Part shown: positions 61,642 to 64,000 of the stretch, piece after piece
Layout: each line of letters opens with the position of its first letter
How positions within the stretch are numbered: the stretch's first letter is position 1
Assembly: GCF_000021925.1 (NCBI RefSeq)
Contig: NC_011830.1
Span: 2,628,501-2,692,500, forward strand
DNA from: Desulfitobacterium hafniense DCB-2
GTDB lineage: Bacteria; Bacillota; Desulfitobacteriia; Desulfitobacteriales; Desulfitobacteriaceae
Direction: 5' to 3'
Length of the DNA stretch: 64,000 bases
Program-made: the position numbers and the translations under genes
The notes under the pieces: model-generated
What the model was told of the DNA's origin: nothing
Databases searched by the model: none
What the model saw: the letters and a program-made list of their open reading frames with translations, nothing else

Positions 61642-61974
61642 ATCAGAGACAATATCAAAGGCGGTGCGCTGACAGAAACAACATTTCTTGTCTTACTGGC
61701 TGTCTATCAACCCAACCACGGATACGGTATTATGCGGTTTATTGAAACTGCGACCAAAGGGCGGGTCACTCTGGGTGCAGGCACCTTATATGGCGCTATC
61801 AATGCTTTGGTAAAGAAGCAATGGATCGCACCTTATGGTGATGAAGCGGACGGCAAGAAAAAGGCGTATATCATCACCAACACCGGAAAACAGAAAGTGG
61901 CAGAAGAGTTGAGACGTATGGACGAAGTCCTGCGGTTGGCATCCACAATAATAAGGGAGGATGAGGATCAATGA
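61642..61974 (+). CDS. PadR-family regulator, apparently with a non-standard start codon
   Basis: 110 residues when read from ATC 61642. The frame gives IRDNIKGGALTETTFLVLLA, then HGYGIM..., LGAGTLYGAINALVKKQW, GKKKAYIITNTGKQKV: the full PadR winged helix. Relatives begin MRDNI, but here the codon is ATC and the only other near-cognate codon before the in-frame stop is ATT at 61636. GGGGAG is eight bases upstream. The first ATG (61732) would lose helix 1. It overlaps the DUF2812 gene by four bases. Confidence 0.75.
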   Translation: MRDNIKGGALTETTFLVLLAVYQPNHGYGIMRFIETATKGRVTLGAGTLYGAINALVKKQWIAPYGDEADGKKKAYIITNTGKQKVAEELRRMDEVLRLASTIIREDEDQ

Positions 61975-62600
61975 GCAAAACCTTCTTTCGTTACTTTTTT
62001 GATTTTTTAGACGGACAGGAGAAATGGTTGAACAGCATGGCCGGGCGCGGCTACCGGTTAAAGAAATGCGGCAGGATAGCCTATACTTTCGACCAGTGCC
62101 AACCAAATGAATATGAATATGCCGTTGAGTTTGTCGGGGAGAAAGCCTATACCAAAGCCAAAGCTTATCGTGAATATCTTGAAAGCATGGGTTTTCGTAC
62201 CTTTACCAAAAACATCAATCTCAATTATTCATTAGGGAAAGTAAGGTGGCGGCCCTATGGGAAGGGCATGGGGCAGATTGCCACAGCGCCTGGAGGGTAC
62301 AACAAAGAGCTTTTGATTTTGGAAAAAAAGAGGGATGGCCAACCCTTTGAGTTGCATACCGATGTGAGTGATACATTGCATACTTACAAGAATGTTGTGT
62401 ACGCTTATGCTTGGACTGTTCTTTTGCTGCTTGGGCTGGTTGCCATAACCTTTATCCCCAATGTATCGTCAATGTCTGGTACTATGACATGGGTGTTCAG
62501 AATGCTCCTGACCGGCCTTGGCGTTTTGTTTATTATCCCGGCGATAAGCTATGCTTCATTAGTCGGCAGATTAAAAGAGGAAAGCAAACTGTTCGAATAG
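61971..62600 (+). CDS. DUF2812-family membrane protein
   Basis: 209 residues. DUF2812 start pattern (FFDFLDGQEKWLNSMAGRGYRLKK) and two C-terminal membrane helices (about 143-163, 176-197). Commonly paired with PadR regulators, as here. Likely responds to or mediates envelope stress. Confidence 0.82.
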   Translation: MSKTFFRYFFDFLDGQEKWLNSMAGRGYRLKKCGRIAYTFDQCQPNEYEYAVEFVGEKAYTKAKAYREYLESMGFRTFTKNINLNYSLGKVRWRPYGKGMGQIATAPGGYNKELLILEKKRDGQPFELHTDVSDTLHTYKNVVYAYAWTVLLLLGLVAITFIPNVSSMSGTMTWVFRMLLTGLGVLFIIPAISYASLVGRLKEESKLFE

Positions 62601-62644
62601 GAAGGGCTTGGCGGCTTTGGCCATAATGGCAAAGAGGTGGGCAT

Positions 62645-63553
62645 ATGAAAATAGACCGTCTGATCGGAATCATTACAATCCTTTTGCAAAAAGAAAGAGC
62701 AACGATTCCACAGCTGGCGGAGCGATTTGAGGTTTCATGCAGGACTATCCAGCGTGATATTGATGCTATAGGTCAAGCCGGTATTCCTATTGTATCCAGG
62801 CAAGGATATGGCGGGGGGCTTTCCATCGCGGATGGCTATAAACTTGATAAAACCGTCCTTACCAAAAAAGAATTGCAAGCGATCTTAACAGGTATCAGGA
62901 GCATTGACAGCATTTCCAAAACCACATATGGACAAACCCTTATCGAGAAATTCGCCAACGGAAAAGCGGCCGTTTTAGCTGAACAGGACATGATTTTAAT
63001 TGATTTGGCATCATGGTATCAGGACAGCCTCTCAGATAAAATAGAACAACTTAGACAGGCGATCTTTAATCGGGAAAAGGTATTTTTCGTGTACTATTCA
63101 GATAAAGGTGAAAGTGAACGTTTGATCGAACCCTATCTTATCCTCTTCAAATGGGCGGCCTGGTATGTCTATGGTTATTGCCTTACGAAAAACGAATATC
63201 GGCTTTTTAAATTAAATCGTTTATGGAAACTAAAAAACACCAACCTTACTTATATCCCACGAAATATTCCGGAAGGAAAATTGGAATTTGAGCGGTATTT
63301 TCAAACAGAAGAAATCAGACTGACAGCCCTGTTTGACGCAAGAGCGAAATACCGATTGATAGAAGAATATGGACCGGAATGTTTTACTGTTTCCGAACCT
63401 GATAAACTGTTGTTTCAACGATCGTTTTCTAATCCAGAGTATTTGCTGCAATGGCTCTTGAGTTTCGGAGATAGGGTGAGAGTGATCGAGCCCCCCGAAT
63501 TAAAGGCAAACATCCAGGAACATGCCAAAAATATGCTGAGGCAAGATGACTAA
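62645..63553 (+). CDS. WYL-domain (YafY-type) transcriptional regulator
   Basis: 302 residues. N-terminal HTH_11 (RLIGIITILLQKERATIPQL, then CRTIQRDIDAIGQAGIPI) and a WYL domain (about 140-220) whose ligand motif is WAAWYVYGYCL. AAGAGG precedes the ATG. Ligand unknown; the VOC gene downstream may be its target. Confidence 0.9.
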   Translation: MKIDRLIGIITILLQKERATIPQLAERFEVSCRTIQRDIDAIGQAGIPIVSRQGYGGGLSIADGYKLDKTVLTKKELQAILTGIRSIDSISKTTYGQTLIEKFANGKAAVLAEQDMILIDLASWYQDSLSDKIEQLRQAIFNREKVFFVYYSDKGESERLIEPYLILFKWAAWYVYGYCLTKNEYRLFKLNRLWKLKNTNLTYIPRNIPEGKLEFERYFQTEEIRLTALFDARAKYRLIEEYGPECFTVSEPDKLLFQRSFSNPEYLLQWLLSFGDRVRVIEPPELKANIQEHAKNMLRQDD

Positions 63554-63612
63554 CAAGACATACTGCTGTCCGGTTACTGCTGTTATATTGTGTTTAGAAG
63601 GAGGGATGAAAA

Positions 63613-64000
63613 ATGCTTAAACTAGATGCAATCGGCCTATTTGTAAAGGATATGGAAACAATGGTTTCTTTCTATCGGGATGTGATGGGCATGAAAACAG
63701 ATTGGGCGGGAGAAGCCAATGCTGAGTTGTATTCCGGCGAATTCCGGTTAATCATGTTCAGCAGAAAAGACTTTGAGGAAATGACATCAAAAAGCTATAC
63801 CTATCCCACTGGATTAAACGGTACGGTAGAATTGGCCTTTGATGTTGCTGATTTTGCCGAAGTCGATACTGAGTATGCAAGAATCGTAAACGCCGGGGCT
63901 ACGCCGGTATTTCCTCCTACGGATGAACCGTGGGGGCAAAGGACCAGTTATGTTGCTGACCCGGATGGAAATTTGATTGAAATCTCCTCTTTTGTAAAGG
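63613..64000 (+). CDS. Glyoxalase/VOC-family protein (3' end cut by the window)
   Basis: 129 residues are visible: LDAIGLFVKDMETMVSFYRD, MGMKTDW, GTVELAFDVADF, GQRTSYVADPDGNLIEISSF. The VOC repeats and metal-ligand Glu/His positions are typical of glyoxalase/bleomycin-resistance-like proteins. GGAGGG precedes the ATG. The window ends near its last codons. Confidence 0.87.
   Translation, partial: MLKLDAIGLFVKDMETMVSFYRDVMGMKTDWAGEANAELYSGEFRLIMFSRKDFEEMTSKSYTYPTGLNGTVELAFDVADFAEVDTEYARIVNAGATPVFPPTDEPWGQRTSYVADPDGNLIEISSFVK

Noticed and set aside
1..64000. CRISPR arrays, tRNA or rRNA genes
   Set aside because: No regular short repeats with spacers and no clear tRNA or rRNA sequence were seen on either strand.

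Overview
The window reads as a chromosomal segment of a low-GC Gram-positive, spore-forming anaerobe, most likely a Desulfitobacterium or close relative in the Peptococcaceae/Desulfitobacteriaceae. The grounds are an SLH-domain surface protein, a sporulation-type YtaF protein, an ilv-leu operon behind a ykkC-type (ppGpp class) riboswitch, a tryptophanase/permease pair and a membrane polyferredoxin. The species assignment is inference; no rRNA or other taxonomic marker is present.

Layout. (1) 1-4444: 3' part of a very large repeat-rich cell-surface protein, followed at once by a cyclic di-GMP-I riboswitch and a terminator with no gene of its own. (2) 4615-14105: accessory DNA with an ICE/transposon-like content: a sigma-like regulator, a MazF/PemK toxin with a tiny overlapping partner ORF, a run of three large-serine-recombinase genes (the middle one lacking the catalytic domain), a metallophosphoesterase, several unknown small genes, a DUF4314 protein and a DUF1016 N-terminal-domain protein. 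A 630-bp non-coding stretch rich in hairpins lies inside it. (3) 14420-19200: an AT-rich island bounded by two nearly identical terminator hairpins, holding three N-acetyltransferase or aminoglycoside-nucleotidyltransferase type genes, a lipoprotein-like gene, an XRE-regulator fragment, and a LytS-type histidine kinase followed by a decayed response regulator. (4) 19291-24411: a MacAB/FtsX-type ABC exporter operon with its own TetR regulator and a perfect palindromic operator. (5) 24860-38528: mixed core genes: PAS-GGDEF, GNAT, tryptophan permease plus tryptophanase, MarR plus MFS pair with matching promoters, RidA, HD protein, ECF sigma/anti-sigma/YfjL-like cluster, polA and mutM. (6) 38529-39271: a large non-coding block of nested inverted repeats. 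(7) 39272-46557: ABC-F, ytaF, coaE, lytic transglycosylase, a small ion channel, an atypical thioredoxin-reductase-like flavoprotein, HAD phosphatase, SDR. (8) 46704-48932 (minus): hom-thrB. (9) 49091-58537: riboswitch then ilvE-ilvD-ilvB-ilvN-ilvC-leuC-leuD-leuB. (10) 58702-60573 (minus): polyferredoxin and a small charged membrane-anchored partner. (11) 61317-64000: two tiny coupled ORFs, PadR/DUF2812 pair with a clear operator, a WYL regulator and a truncated VOC-family gene.

How parts work together. The ppGpp-class riboswitch should couple branched-chain amino acid synthesis to the stringent response, and hom-thrB, transcribed divergently from the same intergenic region, supplies threonine, the precursor of isoleucine. 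Three separate transport or efflux units (ABC/TetR, MFS/MarR, PadR/DUF2812) have visible operator-like repeats in front of them. Nothing here is certain to be a wholly new system. The best candidates for a second look are the non-coding structured blocks (5252-5867 and 38545-39235), the ferredoxin-type reductase-like flavoprotein, the coupled tiny ORFs, the three-recombinase module and the PadR gene that appears to lack an ATG/GTG/TTG start.
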